From Streptomyces spiralis (lineage in GTDB: Bacteria; Actinomycetota; Actinomycetes; Streptomycetales; Streptomycetaceae): a stretch of DNA of 64,000 bases. Made by a program: the position numbers and the translations under genes. The notes under the pieces were generated by a model. The model did not search any database. It was not told where the DNA came from and saw nothing but the letters and a program-made list of their open reading frames with translations. Position 1 is the first letter of the stretch. Each line of letters opens with the position of its first letter. The stretch is from NCBI RefSeq assembly GCF_014654675.1, contig NZ_BNBC01000009.1:1-64000 (forward strand), written 5' to 3'. Below are positions 1-10,607 of this stretch, one piece after another.

Positions 1-165
1 CACGAGAGCGGAACCAAGGAGAGGAATAATCCCCTCGGTTCACAGCGTCCTCGCTGTGTTATTTCAAAGGAACCTCGCCCCAGCCATGACTGGCCGGAGA
101 CGGGGTATCAACATATCTGGCGTTGACTTTTGGCACGCTGTTGAGTTCTCAAGGAACGGACGCTT
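1..165 (-). other. Leader of an rRNA operon (upstream of 16S rRNA, running out of the window)
   Basis: Read on the minus strand, this stretch matches what I know of the Streptomyces pre-16S leader. It has a boxA-like antitermination element (TTGAGAACTCAA) at about 141-153. A perfect 7-bp hairpin follows (CACAGCG at 41-47, CGCTGTG at 52-58), and then an imperfect GAACC/GGTTC stem (11-15 with 37-41). The 16S gene itself is not in the window and would begin to the left of position 1. The identification rests on remembered leader sequences from other Streptomyces rrn operons, so it is recognition and not a search result. Short open frames across this region are not genes. Confidence 0.8.
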
Positions 166-217
166 CCTTCGTACTCACCCTCTCGGGCTTTCCTCCGGGC
201 GCTTCCCTTCGGTGTCT

Positions 218-309
218 CCGACTCTATCAGATCTTTCCGATCCGATTTCCTCGGCGCTTTCCAGGTTCCCGCTTTCGCGTTTCCCTTTCCAGCGATCCCG
301 ACTTTATCA
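218..309 (-). promoter_or_regulatory. Two downstream rrn promoter-like repeats
   Basis: Two copies of TCTGATARAGTCGG lie 80 bp apart on the minus strand. Each contains a -10-like hexamer: TAAAGT at 301-306 and TAGAGT at 221-226. No convincing -35 box sits 16-18 bp upstream of either, as is common for Streptomyces rRNA promoters. They are probably additional start points of the tandem rrn promoter array. Confidence 0.55.
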
Positions 310-443
310 GAACTTTCGCGCCGGTCTGACCGGCCTTCGCTTCCGATTCATCGGGAGGGCTTCTCTGAAATCGACGTTTCCAAGAAGCTGGCAGATGTTC
401 ACTGCGGCCCTGTGGACTGGGTCCACCTCCGGGCAACTGTTTG

Positions 444-472
444 AATCTACCTCCCCACCCGCTCCGTGTCAA
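444..472 (-). promoter_or_regulatory. Strong rrn promoter (TTGACA-N17-TAGATT)
   Basis: On the minus strand a perfect -35 TTGACA (467-472) is followed after exactly 17 bp by TAGATT (444-449). This is the best sigma-70-type promoter in the first kilobase. It lies about 450 bp upstream of the window edge and points into the rRNA leader, so it is the likely upstream promoter of the rRNA operon. Confidence 0.75.
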
Positions 473-525
473 CGGCTCCGGTGGGGCGAAGAGGAGACTA
501 GCAGTTCAACGGACGTTCACGCACA

Positions 526-1533
526 TCAGGCGGCCGTCGGCACGCTGGCGCTTCGCTCGTCTGCCACGACGTCACCCGTTCCGCCGGTACGTACGGCACG
601 GCCGCCCAGGACGTAGACGTAGGTCAGGAAGGACAGCTCGGCGACGATCCCGATGCCTATGCGAGCCCAGGTGGGCAGGCCCGAGGGGGTGACGAAGCCT
701 TCGATGGCGCCGGAGACGAGGAGGACCAGGGCCAGGCCGATCGCCATGCCCACGGCCGCACGGCCCTCCTCGGCGAGCGCCGTGCGGCGGGTGCGCGGGC
801 CCGGGTCGATGAGGGTCCAGCCCAGGCGAAGGCCCGTGCCGGCGGCGACGAAGACCGCGGTCAGTTCGAGCAGGCCGTGCGGGAGGACGAGGCCGAGGAA
901 CGTGTCGAGCCGTCCGGCCGAGGACATCAGCCCTATGCCGACGCCGAGGTTGAGCATGTTCTCGAAGAGGATCCACAGGACCGGCAGTCCCAGGAAGACG
1001 CCCAGGACCAGGCACATGGCGGCGGCCTGGGCGTTGTTCGTCCACACCTGGGCGGCGAAGGCCGCCGCTGGGTGGCTGGAGTAGTACGTCTCGTACTCGC
1101 CGCCGGGGCGGGTGAGCTGCCGTAGCTCACTGGGGGCCGCGATCGTGGACTGCACCTCCGGATGAGTGCCGATCCACCATCCGAGGAGTGCCGCGACGAC
1201 GGTGGAGACGACGGCCGTGGGTACCCACCAGTGGCGTGCCCGGTACACCGCCGCAGGGAAGCCCTCCAGAAGGAAACGGTTGACGTCGCGCCATGACGCT
1301 CGGCGGGTTCCCGTCACGGCGCTGCGCGCGTGTGCCACGAGCTGGCTGAGCCGGCCGGTGAGCTGCGGGTCCGGGGCGCTGGAGCGGATCAGGGAGAGGT
1401 GGGTGGCGGCGCGTTGGTAGAGGGCGACGAGTTCGTCGGCCTCCGTGCCGGTGAGGCGGCGCCGGCGGCGGAGCAGGGCTTCGAGACGATCCCACTCGGC
1501 TCGGTGGGCGGAGACGAAGACGTCCAGGTCCAT
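526..1533 (-). CDS. SpoIIM/DUF95-family integral membrane protein
   Basis: A 335-residue protein starting at ATG. A soluble N-terminal helical part (about 1-95) is followed by about five hydrophobic segments (roughly 102-122, 165-200, 210-240, 258-282 and 290-313). The motif PHGLLELTAVF near 215-225 is characteristic of the stage II sporulation protein M family. In Bacillus SpoIIM belongs to the engulfment complex, but actinobacterial members are vegetative membrane proteins of unknown role. It is transcribed divergently from the RDD-family gene, which is often its partner. Its 3' end abuts the rRNA promoter region. Confidence 0.8.
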   Translation of the reverse strand: MDLDVFVSAHRAEWDRLEALLRRRRRLTGTEADELVALYQRAATHLSLIRSSAPDPQLTGRLSQLVAHARSAVTGTRRASWRDVNRFLLEGFPAAVYRARHWWVPTAVVSTVVAALLGWWIGTHPEVQSTIAAPSELRQLTRPGGEYETYYSSHPAAAFAAQVWTNNAQAAAMCLVLGVFLGLPVLWILFENMLNLGVGIGLMSSAGRLDTFLGLVLPHGLLELTAVFVAAGTGLRLGWTLIDPGPRTRRTALAEEGRAAVGMAIGLALVLLVSGAIEGFVTPSGLPTWARIGIGIVAELSFLTYVYVLGGRAVRTGGTGDVVADERSASVPTAA

Positions 1534-1662
1534 CGGGTCTGCCTGCTCCTCGGCTGGTTGTTCGACTGCCCGTCGGATGCGTCAGCTTGTCGTACTGCGG
1601 CGCGATTGCCCACAGCTTGGCAGACTGGCCGTCTCCAAGGCGGGCCAGGGAAGGCGGCGGGC

Positions 1663-2625
1663 GTGAGTGAGCTGGTGACGGGCGAGGCGGTGGCGCTGGA
1701 AATGCGTCCTGCGAGGCTGCCCAGCAGGGCACTGGCCGTCCTGCTCGACCTCGCCGTGGCTATGACGGCCTATGTGGTGGTGAGCATCGGTCTGCTCGCC
1801 GCCACGGCGTCGCTGGACGAGGCGGCGCAGATCGCGCTGTCGATCGCCACCTTCCTGCTGGTGCTGGTCGGCGGGCCGATCGCGGTGGAGACGCTCAGCC
1901 ACGGGCGGTCGCTCGGGAAGCTGGCCTGCGGGCTGCGTGTCGTCAGGGACGACGGTGGACCGATCCGGTTCCGGCACGCGCTGGTGCGCGGGGCGATCGG
2001 TGTGGTGGAGATTCTGATGACGTTCGGGGTCGTCGCCTGTATAGCCTCCCTGGTGTCCGGCCGCGGGCGTCGGCTGGGTGACGTCTTCGCGGGCACCCTG
2101 GTGGTGCGGGAACGGGTGCCGGCCGGGCAGGCGTCCTTCGTGCCTCCGCCGCCGCCCTGGCTGGCCGGGCGGTTCTCGGCCCTCGACCTGTCGGCGGTTC
2201 CCGACGGGCTGTGGCTCGCGATCCGGCAGTACCTGACGCGCATGCGGCAGCTGGATCCGCAGGTCGGCTCGGGCATGGCGGAGCGGCTCGCCGTCGATCT
2301 CTCGGCCCGCACGGGGGCTCCGGTGCCTCCCGGGGTTCCCCCGGCCATGTATCTGGCGGCGGTGCTGCAGGAGCGGCAGGTCCGCGAGGCCCGGCGGGCC
2401 TTCGGGAACGGCACGGCGGCGGGCGGACCGGACGCTCAGGCCTTTCCCACGCCACAGGTGTCCGCTCCTACGCCCCAGTTGTCCGCTCCCGCACCGCAGG
2501 CGCCCGCCTACCCCGCACCATCGGCGTCGGCCTTTCCCGCCCCGCAGGCGTCGGCCCCTTCCGCGCCGCGGCCCGAGCCGGCCCATGGGGAGAGGCCTGC
2601 CACCGGGTTCGTGCCTCCCGCGTAG
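1663..2625 (+). CDS. RDD-family membrane protein
   Basis: A 320-residue protein. The open frame extends far upstream, but the GTG at 1663 is preceded by a purine-rich GGGAAGG and begins the conserved part, so I chose it. Residues about 10-150 form an RDD domain: an Arg at the start of the first membrane helix, then hydrophobic helices and Asp-containing turns. The last 100 or so residues are low-complexity Pro/Ala/Gln (repeated 'SAPAPQ'-like units) and are probably disordered and cytoplasmic. The transported substrate of RDD proteins is generally unknown. It is divergent from the SpoIIM-type gene. Confidence 0.8.
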   Translation: MSELVTGEAVALEMRPARLPSRALAVLLDLAVAMTAYVVVSIGLLAATASLDEAAQIALSIATFLLVLVGGPIAVETLSHGRSLGKLACGLRVVRDDGGPIRFRHALVRGAIGVVEILMTFGVVACIASLVSGRGRRLGDVFAGTLVVRERVPAGQASFVPPPPPWLAGRFSALDLSAVPDGLWLAIRQYLTRMRQLDPQVGSGMAERLAVDLSARTGAPVPPGVPPAMYLAAVLQERQVREARRAFGNGTAAGGPDAQAFPTPQVSAPTPQLSAPAPQAPAYPAPSASAFPAPQASAPSAPRPEPAHGERPATGFVPPA

Positions 2626-2673
2626 GGCGGTCGGCTCGCCATCGGTCGGCGCCGGCCGAGGAGCCGGCCGAGG

Positions 2674-3291
2674 TCAGGCGGTGAAGACGGAGGGCGGTGA
2701 CTGAAGGTCCTCGAGCTCGATGCCGGGGGCCGCCAGGACCACGTCGCCGGCGATGTGGACGGTGTGCCGCTCGCCCGTGTCCAGGGCTGTGACCTGGTAT
2801 TCGTCCACGGTCAGAGGGGCGTTGTCAGTGGCGTGTGCTTCTCTTTTCACCAGGGCCCAGGACTGGTCCACAGTGCGGGGGGCGAGGACCGGTTCCGTGA
2901 AGGTGACGAGGCGTACGCGGGTCGCGGAGGCCGAGGGGGTGAGGCGGAGGAGGCGGGTGGTGGCGATGAGGAACGCGGGGGACGTGCCGGTGAAGGCGTG
3001 GGCGCGCACATTGCCTTCGGTGGCATGGGTTCCGGTGGGGTCGGTGCGGACCCAGGTGACGCCGTCGAGGGCGGCGCCGCGCACCTGCCAGCCGCCCGCG
3101 TGGAGTTCCAGGCGGAGGGGGCGGCCGAGTTCGTCGAGGGCGAGGTCGACGGAGCCGCGGTGATCGCCCGAGGGGGTGGTGACCTGGGAGACGTAGCGCC
3201 AGCCGGAGGGGCCGGGGGCGCACTGGAAGTGCTCTTCACCGAGGGGGGTGTGATCGTGCGGATCGTGGAGCGAATAGCGACCGCGGGGCAT
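2674..3291 (-). CDS. Conserved protein of unknown function
   Basis: A 205-residue soluble protein. ATG at 3291 is chosen over the longer open frame because AGGAA lies just upstream of it and the longer frame runs antisense into the ahcY terminator. I do not recognise a family. The composition is beta-rich (many Val/Thr/Arg alternations) with no signal peptide or membrane segment. It follows ahcY on the same strand, but a strong terminator hairpin separates them, so it is probably a separate transcript. Confidence 0.7.
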   Translation of the reverse strand: MPRGRYSLHDPHDHTPLGEEHFQCAPGPSGWRYVSQVTTPSGDHRGSVDLALDELGRPLRLELHAGGWQVRGAALDGVTWVRTDPTGTHATEGNVRAHAFTGTSPAFLIATTRLLRLTPSASATRVRLVTFTEPVLAPRTVDQSWALVKREAHATDNAPLTVDEYQVTALDTGERHTVHIAGDVVLAAPGIELEDLQSPPSVFTA

Positions 3292-3348
3292 GGGGTTCCT
3301 GGGGCTTGACGGGTCGGTCCGGCCGGTCGCCGGTGTGTCCGGCAAAGG

Positions 3349-3383
3349 GGCAGGCCCCCGGCACGGGGGTGCGGGGGCCTGCC
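3349..3383 (-). terminator. Terminator downstream of ahcY
   Basis: A perfect 12-bp inverted repeat (GGCAGGCCCCCG / CGGGGGCCTGCC) with an 11-nt loop starts about 40 bp after the ahcY stop codon. It has no U-tract, as is usual in Streptomyces. Confidence 0.75.
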
Positions 3384-3425
3384 TCGGAGGACCTGGCCGA
3401 GACGCGGGTGCGGCTCGGTGGTCGG

Positions 3426-5209
<1,784 letters not shown>

Positions 5210-6193
5210 TCAGTGGCCGGGGGCGGGGTGCGGGGTCGGTCCGCCCGGGGTGGCCTCCGGGTCCGCGCCCCTGGCCGCTTCGGTCTCGCTGTAGATGTCG
5301 GGTTCGAGGTAGATGACGCGGGCGATGGGGACGGCCGCGCGGATACGGGCCTCGGCGGCGTCGATGGCAGTGGCGATCTCGGTGGCCGTGTTGTCGTGCC
5401 GGACGGCGATCTTGGCGGCGACGAGCAGTTCCTCGGGGCCGAGGTGGAGCGTGCGCATGTGGATGACGCGGGTGACGGTGTCACCGTCGACCATGGCGGT
5501 CTCGATCTGCTGGACCACGTCGGCGCCGGCGGCCTCACCGAGCAGCAGCGACTTGGTCTCGGCCGCGAGGACGAGGGCGATCAGGACGAGCAGGACACCG
5601 ATGCAGACGGTGCCGATGCCGTCCCAGACGCCGTTGCCGGTGAGCAGGGCGAGTCCGACGCCGAGGAGGGCGAGGACGAGACCGATCAGGGCGCCGAAGT
5701 CCTCCAGGAGGACGACCGGCAGCTCGGGTGCCTTGGCGCGGCGGACGAACTGCGCCCAGGACAGCCCGCCCCGCAGCGCGTTGGACTCCTTGATGGCCGT
5801 GCGGAAGGAGAAGCCCTCGGCGATGATCGCGAAGAGGAGCACGCCCACCGGCCAGTACCAGTGCTCCACTTCGTGCGGGTGGCTGATCTTCTCGTAGCCC
5901 TCGTAGATGGCGAACATGCCGCCGACGGAGAACAGCACGATGGAGACGAGGAAGGCGTAGATGTAGCGCTCGCGGCCGTAGCCGAACGGGTGCTGCGGGG
6001 TCGCGGCCCGCTGTGCCTTCTTGCCGCCGACCAGCAGCAGGAACTGGTTGCCTGAGTCGGCGAGCGAGTGCACGCCCTCGGCGAGCATCGACGACGAGCC
6101 GCTGAAGGCGAAGGCCACGAACTTCGATACCGCGATCGCGAGATTGGCGCCGAGTGCCGCCACGATCGCCCTGGTTCCGCCTGACGCGCTCAT
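5210..6193 (-). CDS. Cation diffusion facilitator (CDF) family transporter
   Basis: A 327-residue inner-membrane protein expected to export divalent metal ions (Zn/Co/Mn type) by proton antiport. Five to six hydrophobic helices fill residues about 8-215. The HSLADSGNQ segment in helix 2 holds the Asp of the conserved metal site, and HPFGYGRERYIYAF follows, typical of CDF proteins. The C-terminal cytoplasmic domain (about 215-300) resembles the ferredoxin-like dimerisation domain. The metal cannot be assigned from sequence alone. Starts at ATG and lies between ahcY and manA on the same strand. Confidence 0.88.
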   Translation of the reverse strand: MSASGGTRAIVAALGANLAIAVSKFVAFAFSGSSSMLAEGVHSLADSGNQFLLLVGGKKAQRAATPQHPFGYGRERYIYAFLVSIVLFSVGGMFAIYEGYEKISHPHEVEHWYWPVGVLLFAIIAEGFSFRTAIKESNALRGGLSWAQFVRRAKAPELPVVLLEDFGALIGLVLALLGVGLALLTGNGVWDGIGTVCIGVLLVLIALVLAAETKSLLLGEAAGADVVQQIETAMVDGDTVTRVIHMRTLHLGPEELLVAAKIAVRHDNTATEIATAIDAAEARIRAAVPIARVIYLEPDIYSETEAARGADPEATPGGPTPHPAPGH

Positions 6194-6333
6194 GTGTTCG
6201 CGTTGTCCCTTCGCCCTCGTACCGGCTCTTCGCCCTCGTGCCGGCCTTTGCCTGTCCTTTGCCGGTGGGCCATTGTTGCAGCCCGGTCCGGCCGCGGTAC
6301 GTCAGGTCACCTCAAGCGGGGCCGCACGCGGGG

Positions 6334-7485
6334 TCATACGACGACCGTGGCCCGGAAGACGGTGCCGGCGCCGGACACCTCGGTCTTCTCTGCCGCCGGG
6401 ACGAACACGGACTGCCCGGCGGTCAGCTCGTGCTCGCCGACGTGCACGGAGCCGGCGGTGCAGAGCAGGATCTGCGGGGTGCGCAGGGTGAGGTCGTGGG
6501 CTGTGGTGCCCTCGGGCAGGACGTAGCGGGAGAGGCGGAACTCGTCGATGGGGGTCTCGTAGACCTCCTCGCCGTCCGGGGCGGCCTCGGGGCGCAGCAC
6601 GCCGGGGTCGCCCGCCTCGAAGCGGACGACGCGCAGGAGTTCGGGGACGTCGACGTGCTTGGGGGTCAGGCCGCAGCGCAGGACGTTGTCGGAGTTGGCC
6701 ATGATCTCCACGCCCAGGCCGCTGAGGTAGGCGTGCGGGATGCCGGCGCCGAGGAAGAGGGCCTCGCCGGGCTGCAGGCGGACGTGGTTGAGGAGTATCG
6801 CGGCCAGCACTCCCGGGTCGCCGGGGTAGTGGTGGGCGATGCCGGCGTAGGGGGCGTGGTCGCCGCCGAGGCGGGCGCAGGCGGCCGCGGCCTCGGCGAC
6901 GGTGTGGGTCATCTCCTCGCGGTCGGCGGTGAGGATCGCGGTGAGGACCTCGCGCAGGGCGGCCTCTTCGGGGTGGGCGTGCAGCAGGTCGACGTACGGC
7001 TTGAGGGAGTCCACGTCGAGGGCGGCGAGCAGGTCGGCGGCCTCGGCCGGGGTGCGGAAGCCGCACAGGCCGTCGAACTCGGTGAGTGCGCAGATCAGTT
7101 CGGGCTTGTGGTTGGCGTCCTTGTAGTTGCGGTGCGGGGCGTCGACGGGGATCCCGCGGCGCTGCTCGTCGGCGTAGCCCTCCTGGGCCTGCCGGAGGTC
7201 GGGGTGGACCTGGAGGGAGAGGGGGGCACCGGCGGCGAGGATCTTGAGCAGGAAGGGCAGGTGCGGGCCGAACTTCGCGACGGCCTCGGCACCCAGTTCG
7301 CGCTTGGGGTCCGACTCGATGACCTCGACCAGGGTGCCGCGCGTGGTGCGCGAGGGTGCGCCCGGGTGGGCGCCCATCCACATCTCCGCCTGCGGCTCAC
7401 CGCTCGGTTCGACGCCGAGCAGGTGCGGTATGGCGGTGGTGGAACCCCAGGCGTAGGGGCGGATGGCGTTGTCGAGGCGATCCAT
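6334..7485 (-). CDS. manA: Mannose-6-phosphate isomerase, class I
   Basis: A 383-residue cytoplasmic zinc enzyme that interconverts fructose-6-phosphate and mannose-6-phosphate, the entry step to GDP-mannose. Early motifs WGSTTAIPHLLG and the zinc-site segment LQVHPD are visible, followed by the conserved cupin region (GAGIPHAYLSGLGVEIMANS). Start is ATG at 7485. It lies downstream of the SIS-domain gene and the Trm112-like and phosphomannomutase genes, all on the minus strand, forming a mannose-activation cluster. Confidence 0.95.
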   Translation of the reverse strand: MDRLDNAIRPYAWGSTTAIPHLLGVEPSGEPQAEMWMGAHPGAPSRTTRGTLVEVIESDPKRELGAEAVAKFGPHLPFLLKILAAGAPLSLQVHPDLRQAQEGYADEQRRGIPVDAPHRNYKDANHKPELICALTEFDGLCGFRTPAEAADLLAALDVDSLKPYVDLLHAHPEEAALREVLTAILTADREEMTHTVAEAAAACARLGGDHAPYAGIAHHYPGDPGVLAAILLNHVRLQPGEALFLGAGIPHAYLSGLGVEIMANSDNVLRCGLTPKHVDVPELLRVVRFEAGDPGVLRPEAAPDGEEVYETPIDEFRLSRYVLPEGTTAHDLTLRTPQILLCTAGSVHVGEHELTAGQSVFVPAAEKTEVSGAGTVFRATVVV

Positions 7486-7510
7486 GCGTTTCTCTCTGCG
7501 GTTGTTGTCG

Positions 7511-7546
7511 GGGCTCGGGGCGCCCGTCCGCGGGAGCCCCGAGCCC
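7511..7546 (-). terminator. Hairpin between the SIS-domain gene and manA
   Basis: An 11-bp inverted repeat (GGGCTCGGGGC / GCCCCGAGCCC) with a 14-nt loop sits 4 bp after the SIS gene stop and 25 bp before the manA start. It could terminate the upstream transcript or only attenuate readthrough into manA. Confidence 0.55.
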
Positions 7547-7549
7547 AGG

Positions 7550-8677
7550 TCAGGCCCTGGAGGCGAGCGACAGGTAAACGGCGGCGAAATCCGTGACGGC
7601 GATCAGTTCCGCGAGGGTCTCGATCTCGCCGCCGGGCTCCGACTCGAGCTCGCTGATCGGCGTCTCGTGGCTGAGGGCCAGGTCCCGGGCGGCGGGCGCG
7701 GCGGTGAGCTCGCTGAGCGGGCGGTCCCGGAGCAGGACCACGCGCGCGTGCAGCGCGGGCAGTTCCTCGACGCGGTCGCGGAAGAAGTCGCCGGGGTCGG
7801 CGCTTGCGGCGAGCGGGCCTGCGAGCAGGGCGTTGTGCGCGGCGAGCGCTTCGGGCAGTTCGGCGACGAGGGCGGGGATGCCGGACAGTTCGGCGAGCCC
7901 GGCGGCGAACCTGCGGCCGGCGGGACCGGCGGCGAGGCCCTCGGTCCAGATCAGGGGCAGCGCGTCGGTGAGTTCGGCGGCGAGGGTCTTGGCCGGGTTG
8001 CTGTAGGCGGCGATGGCGGGCCCGCAGCGCTCGGCGATGTGGTCGAGCCGGTCGGCGGCGGCGTGCAGGGCGTCGGGCGCGGCGGTGACCAGGCCGACCC
8101 GGTCCAGGAGCGCGAGCAGCGGGGTGACCAGCGCCCAGAAGACTCCGGGGGCGGATCCGGCGAGGGGTTCGCCGTGGTCGTAGGGGGCCGTCGCCATGGG
8201 GACGAACAGGCCGTGGGCGCCCTCCACGGCCTCGGCGAGGGGGGTGCCGGCCGGGGCGACGGCGACGACCGTGCAGCCTCGGCGGTAGGCCTGGTCGGCG
8301 AGCAGGGCCAGGCTGGGTTCGGTGCCGTCGGGGGTGGCGATCAGCAGCAGGTCGACGGAGCCGGTCCAGCCGGGCAGTTCCCAGCGCAGCGCGCCGGAGG
8401 CGGAGGCGACGCCGGTGGGGGCCAGCCGGGTGACGGGGCTGCCGCCGCCGGCGAGGGTGCCGAGCAGGTCGGCGGCGTGGGTGGCGGCGGCGCCCGGGCC
8501 GGCGATCAGCACGGCGCGGGGGCGGCCGTCGGGTTTGAGGTCGCCCACGCCGGCCTCGGCGGCGTGCCGGGCGGCGGTGCGGATCCGGGCGCCGGCCTCG
8601 GCGGCACCGCGGAGCAGGCCGCGATGGTCGGCCCGGGCGAGTGCCTCCGGGTCGTCGAGCAGCGATTCGTCGAGCAT
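7550..8677 (-). CDS. SIS-domain protein, phosphomannose/phosphoglucose isomerase-like
   Basis: A 375-residue soluble protein. The segment AVLIAGPGAAATHAADLLGTL (about residues 55-75) reads as a first sugar-isomerase (SIS) fold, and a second half from about 200 has the same character, as in the bifunctional phosphoglucose/phosphomannose isomerase family. The segment that normally carries the active-site Ser/Thr cluster is degenerate, so it may be regulatory and not catalytic. Orthologues sit between manA and phosphomannomutase in other actinobacteria, which supports a role in mannose metabolism. The Ala/Gly-rich composition makes finer assignment unsafe. Confidence 0.75.
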   Translation of the reverse strand: MLDESLLDDPEALARADHRGLLRGAAEAGARIRTAARHAAEAGVGDLKPDGRPRAVLIAGPGAAATHAADLLGTLAGGGSPVTRLAPTGVASASGALRWELPGWTGSVDLLLIATPDGTEPSLALLADQAYRRGCTVVAVAPAGTPLAEAVEGAHGLFVPMATAPYDHGEPLAGSAPGVFWALVTPLLALLDRVGLVTAAPDALHAAADRLDHIAERCGPAIAAYSNPAKTLAAELTDALPLIWTEGLAAGPAGRRFAAGLAELSGIPALVAELPEALAAHNALLAGPLAASADPGDFFRDRVEELPALHARVVLLRDRPLSELTAAPAARDLALSHETPISELESEPGGEIETLAELIAVTDFAAVYLSLASRA

Positions 8678-8720
8678 GGGCGGCAGCCTCCGATCGGGCT
8701 CCGAGCGCCGGGGCGCCAGG

Positions 8721-8786
8721 ACGTCGAGTCGTCGGACGTCAGGACGTCGGTACGTCGAGTCGTCGGGATGGTGGGACGTCAGGACG
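8721..8786. repeat. Cluster of interleaved ACGTC-rich direct repeats
   Basis: ACGTCGAGTCGTCGG occurs at 8721-8735 and 8752-8766. GGACGTCAGGACG occurs at 8734-8746 and 8774-8786. The cluster lies between the SIS-domain gene (starts 8677) and the Trm112-like gene (ends 8864). No protein is encoded here. It may be simple expansion or a binding-site array. Confidence 0.6.
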
Positions 8787-8863
8787 GTGGGACGCCGGGC
8801 CGCCCGGTCGTCGATGAGTCGGTCATGTCGTCGGTCACGCGGGGCGGCTCGTCGGGTCGTCCG

Positions 8864-9034
8864 TCACTCGGGGCGGCGCGCCTCGTCGACGAGCAGGACG
8901 GGGATGCCGTCGCGGACGGGGTAGGCCAGGCCGCAGCCCTGGCCGGTGCAGATCAGCTCCGTGTCCTGCTCCTTGAGGGGGGCGTGGCAGGCCGGGCAGG
9001 CGAGGATCTCCAGGAGGCCGGCTTCGAGCGGCAT
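8864..9034 (-). CDS. Trm112-family zinc-ribbon protein
   Basis: A 56-residue protein: Met-Pro-Leu-Glu start, then CPAC (Cys13, Cys16) and CTGQGC (Cys29, Cys34), followed by [13 protein letters not shown]. This is the Trm112p-like fold; in eukaryotes Trm112 activates methyltransferases, and bacterial homologues are presumed to do the same. GGAGGG lies 7-8 bp upstream of the ATG at 9034. It sits between the phosphomannomutase and SIS-domain genes, its usual actinobacterial position. Confidence 0.88.
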   Translation of the reverse strand: MPLEAGLLEILACPACHAPLKEQDTELICTGQGCGLAYPVRDGIPVLLVDEARRPE

Positions 9035-9126
9035 GGGTGTTCCCTCCGGGGCGTAGGGGGGCGTGTGCGGTTGTACGGACGTGCCTGGTCAGACTACCGC
9101 CGGTGGGGGCGCGGTGACGGAGTCGG

Positions 9127-9156
9127 CCGGGGCCGTACGGCGGCGGACGGCCCCGG
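9127..9156 (-). terminator. Terminator downstream of phosphomannomutase
   Basis: A 10-bp perfect inverted repeat (CCGGGGCCGT / ACGGCCCCGG) with a 10-nt loop lies about 11 bp past the manB stop codon. Confidence 0.65.
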
Positions 9157-9166
9157 CGGTCGCCTG

Positions 9167-10531
9167 TCAGCCGCGGATGATCCTCAGGGCCTCGTCGCGG
9201 ACCTCGGCCATCGTGGCCGCGTCCTTGGCCTCGGCGTTCAGGCGGAGCAGCGGTTCGGTGTTGGAGGGACGGACGTTGAACCACCAGTCGGCGGCGGTGA
9301 CGGTCAGCCCGTCGAGTTCGTCCAGGGTCACGTCCTCGCGCTCTGCGTAGGCGGCCTTGAGCGCGGTGAGGCAGGCCGCCTGGTCGGCGACCGTGGAGTT
9401 GATCTCGCCGGAGCCGGTGTAGCGGTCGTACTGGGCCACCAGCGCCGACAGGGGGCCGTCCTGGCCGCCCAGGGCCGCCAGGACGTGCAGGGCGGCCAGC
9501 ATGCCCGTGTCGGCGTTCCAGAAGTCCTTGAAGTAGTAGTGCGCGGAGTGCTCGCCGCCGAAGATCGCGCCCGTCCGCGCCATCTCGGCCTTGATGAAGG
9601 AGTGGCCCACGCGGGTGCGCACCGGGGTGCCGCCGTTCTCCCCGACCACCTCCGGGACCGACCAGGAGGTGATGAGGTTGTGGATGATCACGCCCTGGCC
9701 GCCGTGCCGGGCCAGTTCGCGGGCGGCGACCAGCGCGGTGATGGCGGACGGGGAGACCGGCTCGCCGTGCTCGTCGACCACGAAGCAGCGGTCGGCGTCG
9801 CCGTCGAAGGCCAGGCCGAGGTCGGCGCCCTCCTCGCGGACCCGCTTCTGGAGGTCGACGAGGTTCGCCGGGTCCAGCGGGTTCGCCTCGTGGTTGGGGA
9901 AGGTGCCGTCGAGTTCGAAGTACATCGGGACGAGGTCGACGGGCAGGCCGGTCAGGACCGTGGGGACGGTGTGACCGCCCATGCCGTTGCCCGCGTCGAC
10001 GACGACCTTCAGGGGGCGGATGGCGGAGACGTCGACGAGGGAGCGCAGATGGGCCGCGTAGTCCTCCAACGTGTCCCGCTGTGTGATCGTTCCCACCTGG
10101 GCGGCCGGTTCCGGGGCGCCCGACTCGCTCCACCGTTCGACCAGTTCGCGGATCTCGGTCAGGCCCGAGTCCTGGCCGACGGGCGCCGCGCCCGCGCGGC
10201 ACATCTTGATGCCGTTGTACTGCGCCGGGTTGTGGGAGGCGGTGAACATGGCGCCCGGCAGGTCGAGCGCGCCCGAGGCGTAGTAGAGCTGGTCCGTCGA
10301 GCACAGCCCGATCTCGGTGACGTCGACGCCGAGCCGTGCGGCACCGCGCGCGAAGGCACGGGCCAGGCCGGGCGAGGAGGGCCTCATGTCGTGCCCGGTC
10401 ACGATGGCGTTCGCGCCGGTCACCCGGGCGAAGGCCGCCCCGAAGAGCTCGGCGAGCGACTCGTCCCACTGGTCCGGGACCACACCGCGCACGTCGTACG
10501 CCTTCACGATCTGCGACAGATCAGCAGCCAC
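9167..10531 (-). CDS. manB: Phosphomannomutase / phosphoglucomutase
   Basis: A 454-residue cytoplasmic alpha-D-phosphohexomutase converting mannose-6-phosphate to mannose-1-phosphate. The phosphoserine loop TASHNP, the metal-binding loop DGDADR and the C-terminal phosphate-binding loop RPSNTEP are all visible. An ATG 33 bp further upstream is open, but the GTG at 10531 has AGAAGG at proper spacing and starts the conserved AADLSQIVKAYDVRG, so I chose it. With manA and the nucleotidyltransferase at 22978 it gives the route to GDP-mannose for wall glycans and glycoproteins. Confidence 0.95.
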   Translation of the reverse strand: MAADLSQIVKAYDVRGVVPDQWDESLAELFGAAFARVTGANAIVTGHDMRPSSPGLARAFARGAARLGVDVTEIGLCSTDQLYYASGALDLPGAMFTASHNPAQYNGIKMCRAGAAPVGQDSGLTEIRELVERWSESGAPEPAAQVGTITQRDTLEDYAAHLRSLVDVSAIRPLKVVVDAGNGMGGHTVPTVLTGLPVDLVPMYFELDGTFPNHEANPLDPANLVDLQKRVREEGADLGLAFDGDADRCFVVDEHGEPVSPSAITALVAARELARHGGQGVIIHNLITSWSVPEVVGENGGTPVRTRVGHSFIKAEMARTGAIFGGEHSAHYYFKDFWNADTGMLAALHVLAALGGQDGPLSALVAQYDRYTGSGEINSTVADQAACLTALKAAYAEREDVTLDELDGLTVTAADWWFNVRPSNTEPLLRLNAEAKDAATMAEVRDEALRIIRG

Positions 10532-10607
10532 GGCCAACCCTTCTGGAGTCCAATCGGTCACCACAAACTACCCGTCCCGGGCGGTGGAGCCGACGCGTGA
10601 GGGGCGG

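Noticed and set aside
56..616. Open frames in the rRNA leader
   Set aside because: The region is the non-coding rRNA promoter/leader; the translations have no homology-like features.
8721..8786. CRISPR-like array
   Set aside because: Repeats are short, interleaved and lack regular spacers.
7463..10600. Long plus-strand open frame across the SIS-domain, Trm112-like and manB genes
   Set aside because: It is antisense to genes with intact motifs and has no recognisable domain.
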